Positions 1-10,760 of a stretch of 64,000 nt of DNA are shown here, one piece after another; the first letter of the stretch is position 1, and the number at the start of each line of letters is the position of its first letter. The position numbers and the translations under genes are program-made. Below the pieces are notes generated by a model. The model had not been told where the DNA came from. It ran no database searches and saw nothing but the letters and a program-made list of their open reading frames with translations. The stretch is taken from assembly GCF_000002235.5 (NCBI RefSeq), contig NW_022145599.1, positions 4,548,905 through 4,612,904 on the forward strand, written 5' to 3'. The stretch is from Strongylocentrotus purpuratus (lineage: Eukaryota; Echinodermata; Echinoidea; Camarodonta; Strongylocentrotidae).

Positions 1-2200
1 TTCTTTCACAATGCAATCGCATTACCAGTACTAAAGTTTATCTTTAACTACTTCGAACTATTTTGAAGATTGATTTTGAATATGATGCTAGACTATAGGT
101 TTCTAATTGGGCAGGGTGCACGCGGCGGGAGGGGGGGGGGGGGGGGTCAGCTATAGAGAGCATCTTTTTTCTTCATCTTTTGTCAATGTTATATGAGTCT
201 ATCATATTTGTTGTTGATAATGTGCACTATTGTTTATAATTATTATGTAATATGTAACAGAATGTCTTTTTTTTCTCTGGATTATGTCAATTTGGTCCAC
301 TGAATGAAAAATAAAATAGGCCTACTTTCTAAATTAGACTATTAAACAAAACAAAATCCGGCTTAGGAGGGGGAGGGGGAGGTGCTTTCAAAGGGAGGGA
401 ACATGCATACACGTACCCTAAATAACACAGAGTTGGGGGGGGGGGGGGGAGCGCGTATCCTCGATGTGGAGCTAATTGGCTGATATGCGATCGATGGAAA
501 TCACTCTAACAGCGACGAGAACACCGGTACCTTTATCTGGTGTGTTGTTCTACAAGATCCACATCCAGCTAGTTCCATTCAATATTGAGAGTCCCATATA
601 TTCACCAAATCCACCAGAGTACGTTGTTCACACACAAGGATATCTCATACTTCAATCCAGGACTCATCAAAACTCCATATCCAGATCCTTGAAACTAGCG
701 ACCATTAATATAAGCCTGCGACCAATAATGAGGAGGCAAGCGACCAATAACGGTGGATATATAATGTCTCCAAAATGTCCAATCGAAAATGAAAAGGAAA
801 ATTGTGCACGTCCTCGGGTGACGTTAACGACAGCACGAGTAATAGACCGAATTTTCTGTCTCTTTAATTCGTTCGTTAACCTCTGATTTGGGTAGGGTCG
901 GCTCCTCTCTTTAGAGGGTGAGCATCTTTGCTCCTCTCTTTAGAGAGGAGCCAATAGAATCAGAGGCTAACGAACGAAAGAGACAGAAAATTCGGTCTAC
1001 AAGAGTAAGAGACTGGATTTGAATATCTTTAAAAGCTATTGTACTATATTATAGCTAAAATGTGTTATTCGTCATGATGTAACTACAGAGAATAGTGCGA
1101 GCAATAAAATTTCCCCCTGAATTTTTTTGGTTTTGATGGCAATCTGGAAGTACTTCTTTATTTTGGAATATTTGAACTAGAAAAGTGTTTTTAATTTTGA
1201 CGAAATGAGGAGTCCTCTGTAGATTTAACTAGGAATGAGATGTCGTGTGATAGCGAGTGAGAAGATTTTATGAACTGTGATTTGATATCTTCATCATCTA
1301 GAACACCACAGATCAAATACAGTGATTATCTTAGTAAGGAGTCTGTAGCTTTTTTTGTTGCTTTCCTTTTTGTTCAAGTGAATCAAATCTAATGTCATTT
1401 ATCTTTGAAACAACGTTCGTATAATTATGGAAAAAATAAACTGGAAAGATTTCACTAACACGGGTCGTCGTGAAATAATTCTTAGATTATTAGCTAGCAT
1501 GCGCTCATTTGCGCATCTTCCCCATCATTATGCCCAATATAATTATGATCGAACTGTAGATGCTCTTGGTGTATAAGAATAACTGATTAACAACAATATT
1601 TGACAAGTGGGTGGTTTGGCGATAAGAAGTGAAAATATCTTCTATCAATTTATGTTGATAAAGAAACTGTATGCCATACACTTAATTTGATACACGTAAT
1701 TCCACAATGGCATTCTCTTGTTTTGTTCCAAAAAGAGGCTTTGCGAATGAAGACCACTGCTTGTGTAAAATATTTATCAGTTTTCATGAATAATTTGACC
1801 AAGGGCTGTGTTGTCTCAAATATTTCAACGTATACACATGTATATATGTTTATCAGCTTTTAGAGAAGGCAGTAATGTGTATATATATATATATATATAT
1901 AGCGATATAAATGTTTCTCCCGTCATCAAAATAATGGCTACCTGTTCCATCACGTCGTGTGAGAAGCTTTCTGAGCATAAAACCACATACTGTATCATAA
2001 TAAGCACAAATAATAAGAGCGGAACTAGAGGTTGCATGAGCGGAAGTAGAGGTCGGGGTTGTAATAGTTTCAATCAAGGTCTATCAAAACATGTCATCAG
2101 TGCAATTGAAAGTGCTCCTACATTTCACATACACTAGCGTAATTAACTTGTCATTAGAAAGTGGCAAGGTTCGAAAAGTAATTTAATAAGTAGTAGGAGG
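1..2200. other. Intergenic, no gene recognised
   Basis: Besides the hairpin at 843-999, I see G runs at 131-146 and 435-449 and a TA run near 1878-1900. The open frames here are short, lack domains I recognise, and look random. Confidence 0.6.
843..999. repeat. 157-bp hairpin (palindromic MITE or foldback)
   Basis: Arms 843-889 and 957-999 are inverted copies beginning TAGACCGAATTTTCTGTCTC. A second inner inverted repeat (GGCTCCTCTCTTTAGAG against its complement) sits at the loop. No open frame is expected. It is probably a small palindromic element. Confidence 0.75.
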
Positions 2201-2214
2201 CAAAAAATAGGTAT

Positions 2215-3115
2215 GAATGGTAAACTGAAAATCGCCGGCGAGGAAATTAAAGAGGTTGATGTTGCCACTTTTGTTGGGGTTCACATTGATACAAAATTTG
2301 TCTTTGAATAATACATTCTGTCCCTAGCCATACTCTGATATTGTTATATAAAGCATTTATACAACCACACATTTCTTACCAAATAGAGGTGTGTGGAAGC
2401 ACTAATATGACTAGCCTAAGAAGCATATTGTATTCACAGAAATTGCAGTTGGTGATATAATATTTAGTGAATAGAGAACTCCTACTGCTCCATCATTTAA
2501 AAGATTGCGAATCCTAACTGTGTATAATTTACATGATTATCAATTTCTACTTTCATGTTTGATCTAGGCAATGACAATTTGCCTCATACTTTAATAGAGT
2601 ACCGTGACATTAAAGAGCATAGCTATTCCACAAGACAAAAATAAGGTGGAAAATTGTATCTTCCAAAATTGAGAACGACACAAGGTCATTTTTCATTGTC
2701 TTATGTGGGCACTGAATTTTGGAATAGATTACCTTTTTATGTCAGATTAACAAGAACTAGAAATAGATTTTGGAATTCTGTTACAAGTCACTTGCTGAAC
2801 AAATCATGAATGCAATATCAAATTAAATAGTCTGCATATGTACAAATAAATGTATTTTATATTATCAGTTTGTATATTGTAAGACATTGTTAAGTGTTCT
2901 TAGTTGTTTAAGTATCGATTTCATTTTGTTACGTTTTCTAAACTGATTTGTACCAAAATACTTTAGCTGATTAAGGGGTTATATGCTCGACTAGTGCATG
3001 CGCTATTATCCGGCCCCCTTTTACCAAACAATAGTTTCTTTTCTTGTATATGCGATGTGATCACATTGTATGAAATGTATTACTTTATTGCTGTTGGTAA
3101 ATAAACTAAAACAAA
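2215..3115 (+). mobile_element. LINE fragment, reverse-transcriptase C-terminus, decayed
   Basis: Broken frames read like the C-terminal part of CR1/Jockey-type LINE ORF2: FVGVHIDTKF, then NLHDYQFLL, NLPHTL and FWNRLPFYVRLTR, in the usual order. Several frameshifts and stops interrupt it. The 3' portion (to about 3115) is AT-rich and ends near AATAAACTAAAACAAAATC. Only the 3' end of the element is present, as is usual for 5'-truncated LINE copies. Confidence 0.6.
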
Positions 3116-3559
3116 ATCAAATTAAATCACTTGACTGGCAGTCACGTTCACAGACTGATTTGTCGTATTTGTACACTGTTTTTTTTTTTTACAGTGCAAG
3201 TCAAATACAATATTGATACAAAATGCAACAATGGGCAAACATGCACAATTGAATGTAAAAGATGCATGAAATAGATGTTGGACATTCCCTGAGTGAGCTC
3301 GGACAGTGATAGGGGTGACGTGGGGAAAAAAATTCTCAAAAATGCTTAAATCGCAATCGGGATTGCAACCGAGAATTTGTGATATCTAAAAGCAGGAACG
3401 AGAGGTCGGTCTTGATTACATCACTGATCAAGAGACAACTATCAAAATGTCTTAGTCTGTTAATAGACTTTGTTATTGAAAGAGTGTTTAGCTGCACGCA
3501 CATGTAGGATACCTTTTTGTAGGATACCTTTAGGATACTTAGGATATCATGTAGGATAC

Positions 3560-4470
3560 CCTTTTCACACCAACAACCTGTTCCATGAAAACAGAATCCT
3601 AAAACTATCAGACTTATTCTATTGCAATGTTGTTATATTCATGTACAATTTATCTACTAATGACCTACCTGAAATATTTTTACAAATGTTCCGGAAAAAT
3701 AAATCCCTACATGATTATCCCACACGTTATACTATTAGGCTATTATTATTATTATTATTATTATCATAAAAAAGAATTATGTTTACAGGACCCAGTTACT
3801 GGAACGCTCTCGTTAAAGTTAATTGAAAGTCCTTCCTTATATATTTTTAAACGTAAACTGAAGGAACTGCTTTTCAAAGCAATCTTGATGTCAAAGTATG
3901 TCCTTTGCGTGCAAGCGCGTTGGGTTTGGCTGTCGTGCTTTCGGAAATACGTATTTAAAAAAAACCCAACAACAACAATAAAACATCTTTACTTCTATAT
4001 CCGAGAGTGCGAAGGCTGACACAGTGTGCTTGTTCGCTTCGTTATCTTATTTATGTATGTAATATACAAATGTATTCATTTTATTATTATCTGTAATGTT
4101 CGTTTACCCGCTAAGCACCCATTGTATGATAATTTAAGTAAGTGTACTTTTATCTACACTGTAAGAAAGAAAGGGATAATATAAACAGCACCACCGCAAG
4201 TTTATTATTATTTCCTTTATATTTTTTGATTCATTTAGACTGGTCACTATTATATCCGTTCTCCATTTATTACCACAAATACTTCACAGCTGTACAAGCT
4301 TGCTGTCATGTAGGTCCCATCATATTTCTCTTAGTTAAATCAGTACTTCATATTGACCACTTATCTTTGTTATTTATTATGTATTATTGAAAATAACAAT
4401 TTTTTTCTTTATTTGAAATGTATATGTAACATGAGAAATATGAAAATAAATGAAATGAAATGAAATGAAA
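3560..4470 (+). mobile_element. LINE fragment with (AAATG)n tail
   Basis: VIFMYNLSTNDLPEIF and KNKSLHDYPTR match the C-terminal region of the LINE copies at 6060-7557 and 46200-47545 (for example [12 protein letters not shown]). A TTA run at about 3741-3764 interrupts the frame. Then SLYIFKRKLKELLF resembles the last coding block. It ends at 4470 with AAATGAAATGAAATG, the tail typical of this family. Confidence 0.65.
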
Positions 4471-4474
4471 CATG

Positions 4475-5920
4475 TATTTCCTTCATCATTAGCACCCCTT
4501 TAGCTCTCGGCAAACAATATTTGAGATACATGTACATGTATTGCCTCTTACAGAAAATCAAATTCTCCGCATATTTTCGTTGTGTAACGTTTCCAAATAT
4601 CGATATATTTATAGACTTTCAACTAAAAATTGTTGAAAGACGCATAAATGATGGCTCACTTAGTAATAGACAGGGAAGATAATTATGTCTTGTGTCAAAT
4701 ATTCCCTCTTAACACATGGTTTATTTGTTAGATAACAAATTCTACTATAAAGGAAGGTCAAGGCCAAAAAAATTCCTATTCACCAAGAAAATGAAATCAA
4801 AGATTGTTGTTTGCCTGATGATTGGAAAGTTTAATTAATTAATTAATTACCGGAGGATGAAGATGGATAAATATGAAGTTTAATGACACTTTCTATATCA
4901 GTTTGTTGTTCATTATTGTATTCAAATGAAATATTTGTCATGGGAAATAATTCATTTTACATATGAAGACTCAAGTTCAGGTTTTAGTTTTAATGACATC
5001 GATTACAATTTTGCATGAATACAAATACAAGTCGAAGACATATATAATCGATTAGCGTTCACCTTCATCTGCAGTTGCAATTATTGGGTATGAAGAGAAA
5101 AGTTTTACATGTTGATACTATCTGTCGCGTAAACACAGAAATCATAGAAATTCATCTCGTATTGATTTTGGGATGATTCATGTGTATCCCTAATGTACTG
5201 TACTGGAGGATTTGACGAACTTGAAAAAGACCGACTAGATTCTAGTTCAGGAAAAACTGTTGTATGTCCTTCTTTAACTTCCATCATATGACTACATTTA
5301 GGAAATTAAATGAAAACATATTCACAAAATGTATTTCCCTTGTAGTCTATAATATATTGTGAAAAGTGATATTATAAAAGTACTACATGTATAATGAAAG
5401 TCACAGTAGTAACAACGAAAATGCTTCTTGCTACACAGGACTGTATGAATCGCTCTTCTTTTGTACATTTAAGAAATGAAATGAAAACATATTTACACAA
5501 TGTATTTTTCTTGTAGTCTATTATTTATTGTGAAAATTGATATCATAAAAGTATTACATGTATTTAGTACAGGAACGTCACAGTAGTAACAACGATAATG
5601 CTCCTTGCTACACAGGACTGTAACACCGAAACAAAATACACGGAAAGACTTGCACTGTTTAGCTTTAGCTTGATATTCTACAGACATACACAGATTTGGG
5701 TACATTGAATGAGATAATGTGTTAAAAATAAACTGCTTCATTAAAAAAAATGCCTCAAAGAAAAAGGCAGAGTAACACATTAAATCAGCTTTCTTTTATT
5801 TGATACTTAGATATGGCACAACTAATACACTTTTCATGTGAAATAATGGTTTCTTTGCAAATTCCCAAAATCGCATCTCAAAGAAACATTACATGTAGAA
5901 TAGATACAAAACTGAGTGAT
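4475..5920. repeat. Segmental duplication, copy 1
   Basis: Aligns along its whole length, same orientation, with 17495-18842. Shared stretches include CTTCATCATTA, AACTAAAAATTGTTGAAAGAC, TTTGCCTGATGATTGGA and the region ending GATACAAAACTGAGT. Differences are frequent, so the duplication is old. No convincing gene is seen inside it. Copy 1 has an extra internal tandem duplication (about 5290-5450 and 5460-5625) that copy 2 lacks. Confidence 0.85.
5290..5625. repeat. Local tandem duplication of a ~165 bp unit
   Basis: Two units (about 5290-5450 and 5460-5625) share CTTGTAGTCTAT, GTCACAGTAGTAACAACGA and TGCTACACAGGACTGTA. The homologous region in copy 2 (18250-18430) has the unit once. Confidence 0.8.
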
Positions 5921-6000
5921 AATAATAATAATAACACAAACTGTGCTTATAAAGCGCTTACCACTGAAGTCTCTAAGCGCTATAACAAATAAATACAATG
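5910..6000 (-). mobile_element. SINE 3' end fragment
   Basis: Contains the family 3' words TATAGCGCTTAGAGAC and an AATAATAATAATAAT run at 5921-5934, reversed. Similar 3' fragments occur at 20010-20065, 42785-42860 and 56765-56815. Confidence 0.6.
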
Positions 6001-6059
6001 ATTAACAATTACATACTAAAAAAACAAACAAACTACAAATTACAATACATATAAAATGT

Positions 6060-7557
6060 ACGTCAATGTGAACAGAGTTTTTTCATCTCATTTCATTTAT
6101 TTTCCACATTAAAAACCAGAAAAATATACAAGGTAACAGAATACATTGTACACATTTGACACATAGAGCAAATGAAAAACAGATACATACGCATACAAGA
6201 ACAATGAAAATCTACATCAGTTAACAAACATCAACATTAAAACATAAAAAGGTAAGTAATGTAGATGGGGCTAGAAAAAGCGAAGCTTATCGAGTCTAGC
6301 CCCGAAAGCAATGAAGGGGAAGTCCACCCTGAGAATGTGTGTGGCCAAGTAAAGGCGGAGTAAACCCATCCTCAGGGTGGACTCTCCCTTCAAATGTCTG
6401 GTTTTATAATTAGATTAAATTGACCCGATGATAACATAATTGCGATTTGAAACATAATAATAATTATTTTAAATTTATATGACTATTTAGAATTGCAAAG
6501 ATATTGTTTATATTTAAACTTAAATTGTCGTAATGATGCAGATTGTTTGAGACTGTCATCTAAAGTAGACCATGTAAGGTAACCCTGATACTTAACACTT
6601 CTTTTGCCAGTAGCAGTTCTGTAATAAATGCTATGCAAATTCTTGGAGTTTCGGGTGTTATAACAATGTTCATCACTGTTGCATCTAAACCAGTTTTGAA
6701 GTGAGTTTGGTAATAGTCCCTTTTCAGACCTGTACATAAATTCCCCTAGTTGTAACCTACCTAATTCATATACAGTCAAAACCCTTAATTGTTTAAAGAT
6801 ATTGTTGGTATGGGCCAAATAATGAAACTTGGCAACTATGCGTATAACACGTTTTTGCAACAAATGTAAACGATTTAACAATGTATTTGATGCATTTATC
6901 CATAGCATATTACCATATTGTAAATGAGGAAAAATTAATGAATTGTATAGCAAAAGCAGTACCTTTGACGGTAATACAGATTTTAGTTTTGACATAACTC
7001 CAGTAATTCTCGAGATCTTCAATGCAATATCATTATTATGTAAAGGCCATGATAACTTGTCATCAATATTAACTCCCAAAAAGCGGGCACTATGTACTTG
7101 TTTTAAGGGCTCTAGTGAATCAACAAATTTAAGAGTAAGTAAGTTCTTATCATATTGTTTATTCAATGGTGCAAAATGCATAACATTTGTTTTCTCAATG
7201 TTTATCCTTTACCCATTCACTTTGTACCAAATATTAACCTTTTGTATTTCTTTATTCATATTATGGACAAGAGTATCTAGTTTCTTCTCGCTTAAAGAGA
7301 CATTGGTGTCGTCTGCAAAAATAATGTATGACAAAGTTGAGGAAACATTTGGCAAATCATTTATATATAGAATAAACAACAGTGGGCCAATTATTGACCC
7401 TTGGGGCACTCCGCATATAACTTCTTTTTCAAATGAAGTTGCATTATTATAAACAACATATTGTTTTCTTTCCTTCAAATAATCCTTTATCCACTGTAAT
7501 GGCAAACCCCTCACACCATAGTACTCCAATTTGGATAATAAGGCTTGATGATTAACT
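6060..7557 (-). mobile_element. 5'-truncated CR1/Jockey-type LINE, two reading frames
   Basis: Frame 1 (7209-7529) contains the RT core [15 protein letters not shown] and FADDTNVSL; frame 2 (6483-7181) continues with FLGVNIDDKLSW, LIFPHLQYG, NTRNSKNLH and the C-terminal end. The two are separated by a frame break and a stop near 7181-7209. The 5' end is cut at about 7557, directly next to the PRKDC-derived copy. The 3' UTR carries a hairpin (6267-6303), a small MITE (6312-6392), and ends with an AAATG-like tail near 6095. Inactive. Confidence 0.85.
6312..6392. mobile_element. ~80-bp MITE inside the LINE 3' UTR
   Basis: Terminal inverted repeats GAAGGGGAAGTCCACCCTGA and its complement at 6371-6391. 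Related half-copies are seen at about 17100 and 31330, where only one end is clear. Confidence 0.7.
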
Positions 7558-7896
7558 TCCTACTATGATATGATAACATGACATGAACAATTGAACTTTT
7601 ATGAAGTCCATCTGATGTACCAGTGATGACTGACTAATTTAACTATTACTACTAGACCCATTGTTCCGAACCAAGTTTTCACTAGAATACGAGGGTCAGT
7701 GGCTTGACCCTCAACGCTTAGTCCTTAATTTAGACGGACACCACGCTTGCTTGCTCTTATGAAGTCCATCTGATGTTCCGGTGATGACTGACTAATAGAC
7801 CTAGACCCATGGTTCCATCCATGCCAGGTTTTCCCTAGAATGTGAGGGTCTGTATACGTGGCTTAATCAATCAGACAAGCATCTTGATCCTTAACG
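7558..7896 (-). repeat. Two tandem decayed copies of the PRKDC terminal exon end and 3' UTR
   Basis: Copy A (7558-7757) and copy B (7758-7896) both align, in the same orientation, with PRKDC DNA at about 20955-21155, which spans the last coding segment, stop and start of the 3' UTR. Shared words include GGGAAAACC, CCATGGGTCTAG and GATGGACTTCAT. Copy A lacks about 20 bp that encode ACLID. In copy B the PRKDC glutamine codon CAA after LID reads TAA, and this serves as the stop of the Ig-domain gene. Neither copy can encode a kinase tail. Confidence 0.88.
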
Positions 7897-9491
7897 TCGA
7901 AGGCGACTTGAGAGCTCGGAGAGCGTTCCGAGTCAGATCGAGATTTCTTCTGATGTTTTTGTTGCCGAACCATGACGAACATTAAGGCGATCATGAGTAT
8001 GATCACCAACCCGACAAGAGCGACAATGCCACCGATTAAATACTTGTTCATATCGGACTGTGACTGTCCTCGAGTCGAGCTAGAAAATGGAAGTTCAGTT
8101 GGGTCGCAATGACTCTCTCTACCGATTCTTATTGTGGCAGATGATCTACGTTCAAGAATCGCATTCATCATGTGGTCATCGGTGCTCACGGTAACAACGC
8201 ATGTGATCGTTGCCTCTTTGAAACCTTTAAAGTGAACTTTAGTAATGTAAAGAATGTTATCTTCTGCATCAGTTGTGATAATATCGTCATGTTCCCATTT
8301 AACCTTTACATTAGCAAGAACATATGAGTGTATGGTCAAGCTGTAGCTGCACACAAACGTAGCATTCTCCCCAGGAATGACTTCAAGTTCTTTGGGCCAG
8401 ACTGTTGCCTGAAGAACTTGGCCGACTGGCATATAGTTAGTCACATCTGATGGCAGGGTAGTTTCTCTGTTCTGATCATGGCTGGGATTGTATACGACCA
8501 TTCTGGCTTCTCCAACCCCGAAAACATTTCTCGCTTGACACACCAGTGTACTACCATTATCGACTGGTGCTACGGGTCCAACCTCTACCACTCCGTAACC
8601 AGGAAACTCGACGTCGAACCGCTGAGAAGTGGCGGAAGATGCTTCCAGTGTGCAGTTGATGTCCGATATGAGAGGTGGGTTAGATAGGGTGAATGCGTGG
8701 TATTTGTTTTGTCCAGTACGAGGGTCTCCTCCCATTCTGAAAATAGCCACACGGGGTTGACTAAATTTACAGGATCGACGAAACTCGACATCATCTCCGT
8801 CACGGTAATATAACCTGCATTCGAATTCGCTGAGCAATTCATCACTACGAGCAGGATACAACGATTTAGTTTTGTAGCCACTAGAGTGTGCATCTGACAC
8901 CTTAACGTCGTCTTTATACCATTGTACCGTGACTCCTGGAGTAGTCTTTTCTGATGTACACATCAGCTCCACATCTTTGGTGATGTCGTCCGGTGTCGCC
9001 ATGCAAAGAGGATAGTGATCTGCAGGTGGATATTTGACGGTCAATGAAGCGTATAAAGATTTCACCAAGAGACTCCCAGAAGAGTTGAATAAAGCACAAT
9101 AGTAACCAGTGTTGTCAGTCTGGTCTATCCTTTGAACTTGACGAATGGTCAGGTATTGTCTGAAACGTCCTGCCCCTGAGAGTCCACCTTCAATGCTATA
9201 TCGTCCATCAGGGTCATCTAGTAAGATCTCAGTTCCTCCATCATTTGACCACCGTGCGATGACTTGGGTGGATGTCGAATATCTTGTGTTTCGGCACCAG
9301 TCTATTCGACCGGTTCGCAAAGAAGCAGCAGGGATTTGTCGAGATGAGGAACATTCAAACTCTGCTTGGGAGCCCTGGCTAATCTCAGCTTTGGTGTTAG
9401 AGCTGTAGTCAATCAGAAGATTAGGTTTAGCATACTGGACATAAGATGAGATGAGAAGAATCAAACACACGTCTCTTCTAGCATCCATCAT
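7863..9491 (-). CDS. Intronless type I membrane protein with four Ig-like domains
   Basis: A single 542-residue open frame starting at a tandem ATG pair. Residues 1-21 look like a signal peptide. Domain 1 has C47 and C132 in the V-set style motif DNTGYYCALF. Domain 2 has C178, W191 and C225; domain 3 has C280 and C318 (STLVCQARN); domain 4 has C381, W399 and C431. A transmembrane helix spans about 485-508, followed by a short basic and serine-rich tail ending DACLID. This is the layout of an adhesion or immune-type Ig receptor. The exact family is not recognised. No intron is needed, unusual for multi-domain Ig genes. The last ~11 codons and the stop lie in DNA copied from the PRKDC terminal exon. 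No AATAAA occurs before the LINE that begins at about 7557, so its transcript may end inside that LINE. Confidence 0.88.
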   Translation of the reverse strand: MMDARRDVCLILLISSYVQYAKPNLLIDYSSNTKAEISQGSQAEFECSSSRQIPAASLRTGRIDWCRNTRYSTSTQVIARWSNDGGTEILLDDPDGRYSIEGGLSGAGRFRQYLTIRQVQRIDQTDNTGYYCALFNSSGSLLVKSLYASLTVKYPPADHYPLCMATPDDITKDVELMCTSEKTTPGVTVQWYKDDVKVSDAHSSGYKTKSLYPARSDELLSEFECRLYYRDGDDVEFRRSCKFSQPRVAIFRMGGDPRTGQNKYHAFTLSNPPLISDINCTLEASSATSQRFDVEFPGYGVVEVGPVAPVDNGSTLVCQARNVFGVGEARMVVYNPSHDQNRETTLPSDVTNYMPVGQVLQATVWPKELEVIPGENATFVCSYSLTIHSYVLANVKVKWEHDDIITTDAEDNILYITKVHFKGFKEATITCVVTVSTDDHMMNAILERRSSATIRIGRESHCDPTELPFSSSTRGQSQSDMNKYLIGGIVALVGLVIILMIALMFVMVRQQKHQKKSRSDSERSPSSQVAFDVKDQDACLID

Positions 9492-9586
9492 TCGAGATTT
9501 TAAGAATACTGAGAGGTCTGAAAATAGTGATCGCTCCGGTCGAGTTGCATGCAGCCTCTATAATGCAAGCTGAATATGCGGTGCTG

Positions 9587-9595
9587 ATTTATATA
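9587..9595 (-). promoter_or_regulatory. TATA box of the Ig-domain gene
   Basis: TATATAAAT on the minus strand, 96 bp upstream of the Ig-gene ATG. A start site 25-30 bp downstream would give a 5' leader of about 65-70 nt without upstream ATGs that I can see. Inferred from motif and position only. Confidence 0.55.
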
Positions 9596-9599
9596 GAAA

Positions 9600-10400
9600 A
9601 ATAGTTACACTTGGAAACAATGCCAGGAAGTAGAGTAAAAATATTTGACCGTAGTCTTGAAATTCAGACATTTCAGAAAGCTCATTTAATTCCAAATGCG
9701 TGAATAATAGTTTAAGATGATATTTGTATAAATGTAATTATGTATTTTGTGGAAATATATTTTCCTTCATTAGGCACAACAATTATTTCTCTACTTTTGC
9801 AGTAATTTACGAAATGATTTTACTTAAATAAGAATAGAGACATTCTTATTATGTTCGTTATGACAACAAGATATCTAGTTGGATGAACATTTGCGCATGC
9901 ATCTTTTCAAGAGGGTGCACTTCGATCATAGACTGAGCGGATAATGATTGCTGATCTAGAATCTGCCTCTCTGTTTCCTCTTAAACCGATGCAGACATAT
10001 GAGCTGGTATAGTAAAGCATTCCAGTATCTAGACAGAAATAATCGTCTGGTATGGGGAATTCTTTAATAAAACTGACATTTATCAACCTTTCCCATACAC
10101 AGATCAGACGTTACCCTTTACACTTCGCTGAACCAATGAATGCGGGTCAGCAGCTATTATGTGTGTGTAATTATCTCATTCCAAAAACAATTGTTTATTT
10201 ATTTACATTGACTAGTAGGCAGTTGAAGAAAAAAGGTGTTAATAAAGACTCAAACTCAAGGAAATACTTATTACAATTAAGATCTATGATATTATCTTCG
10301 TTATGATGACTACAATCTTGTCTTCAGTCGCATATATTGTTTAAAGCCCGTCTGTACTAGTTTGGCCGGTTACACTAGTACAGACATTTACACTAGTAGG
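9600..10400. other. Upstream flank of the Ig gene, nothing recognised
   Basis: AT-rich sequence with no domain-bearing frame, long repeat or RNA structure that I can see. Confidence 0.6.
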
Positions 10401-10404
10401 CTTT

Positions 10405-10760
10405 TAGAGGTGTCGTGGTCGAGTGGATAAGTCACCGGACTGTGGATCACAAGGTCCGCGGTTCAAGTCCCGCCGCGGCACTAATGTCCTTTGGCAAGAC
10501 ATTGATCTACATTTGCCACTCTCCACCCAGGTGTTAAAATGGGTACCCGGTAGGATGCGAAAGCTAATGTGGTTTGATTAGCAAGTGGCGCTTGTAAAAT
10601 GGCGACTGGCTGGAATGCTCCCCAGGGAGTGGAGAATGTGCATACCTTGTGTGCGGGTAAGCCTGAATCCGATGACCGGGGTAATAATAATATGTTGTAA
10701 AGCGCTGTGATACACATGTATGTCTGTAAGAGCGCTATATAAATGCCAATATTATTATAG
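10405..10760 (+). mobile_element. tRNA-derived SINE, near full length
   Basis: A tRNA-like head with A box GTGGTCGAGTGG and B box GGTTCAAGTCC is followed by the body words AATGTCCTTTGGCAAGACAT, CACTCTCCACCCAGGTG and TGGGTACCCGGTAGG, then GCGCTATATAAATGCC and an ATTATTATTA end. The head resembles tRNA-Ser/Leu type genes but does not fold into a proper tRNA, and the conserved body marks it as a SINE. Confidence 0.85.

Noticed and set aside
476-886. 136-residue frame at the left edge
   Set aside because: It runs into one arm of the hairpin at 843-999 and shows no recognisable motif.
6943-7452. 169-residue plus-strand frame
   Set aside because: It is antisense to the LINE reverse transcriptase.
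8478-9408. Smaller frames on both strands within the Ig gene
   Set aside because: They overlap the 542-residue Ig frame and lack motifs.
10405-10482. Possible tRNA genes at the SINE heads (also 24715-24782, 26920-26990, 50600-50676)
   Set aside because: A and B boxes are present, but anticodon and acceptor stems do not pair well, and each is followed by the same SINE body.
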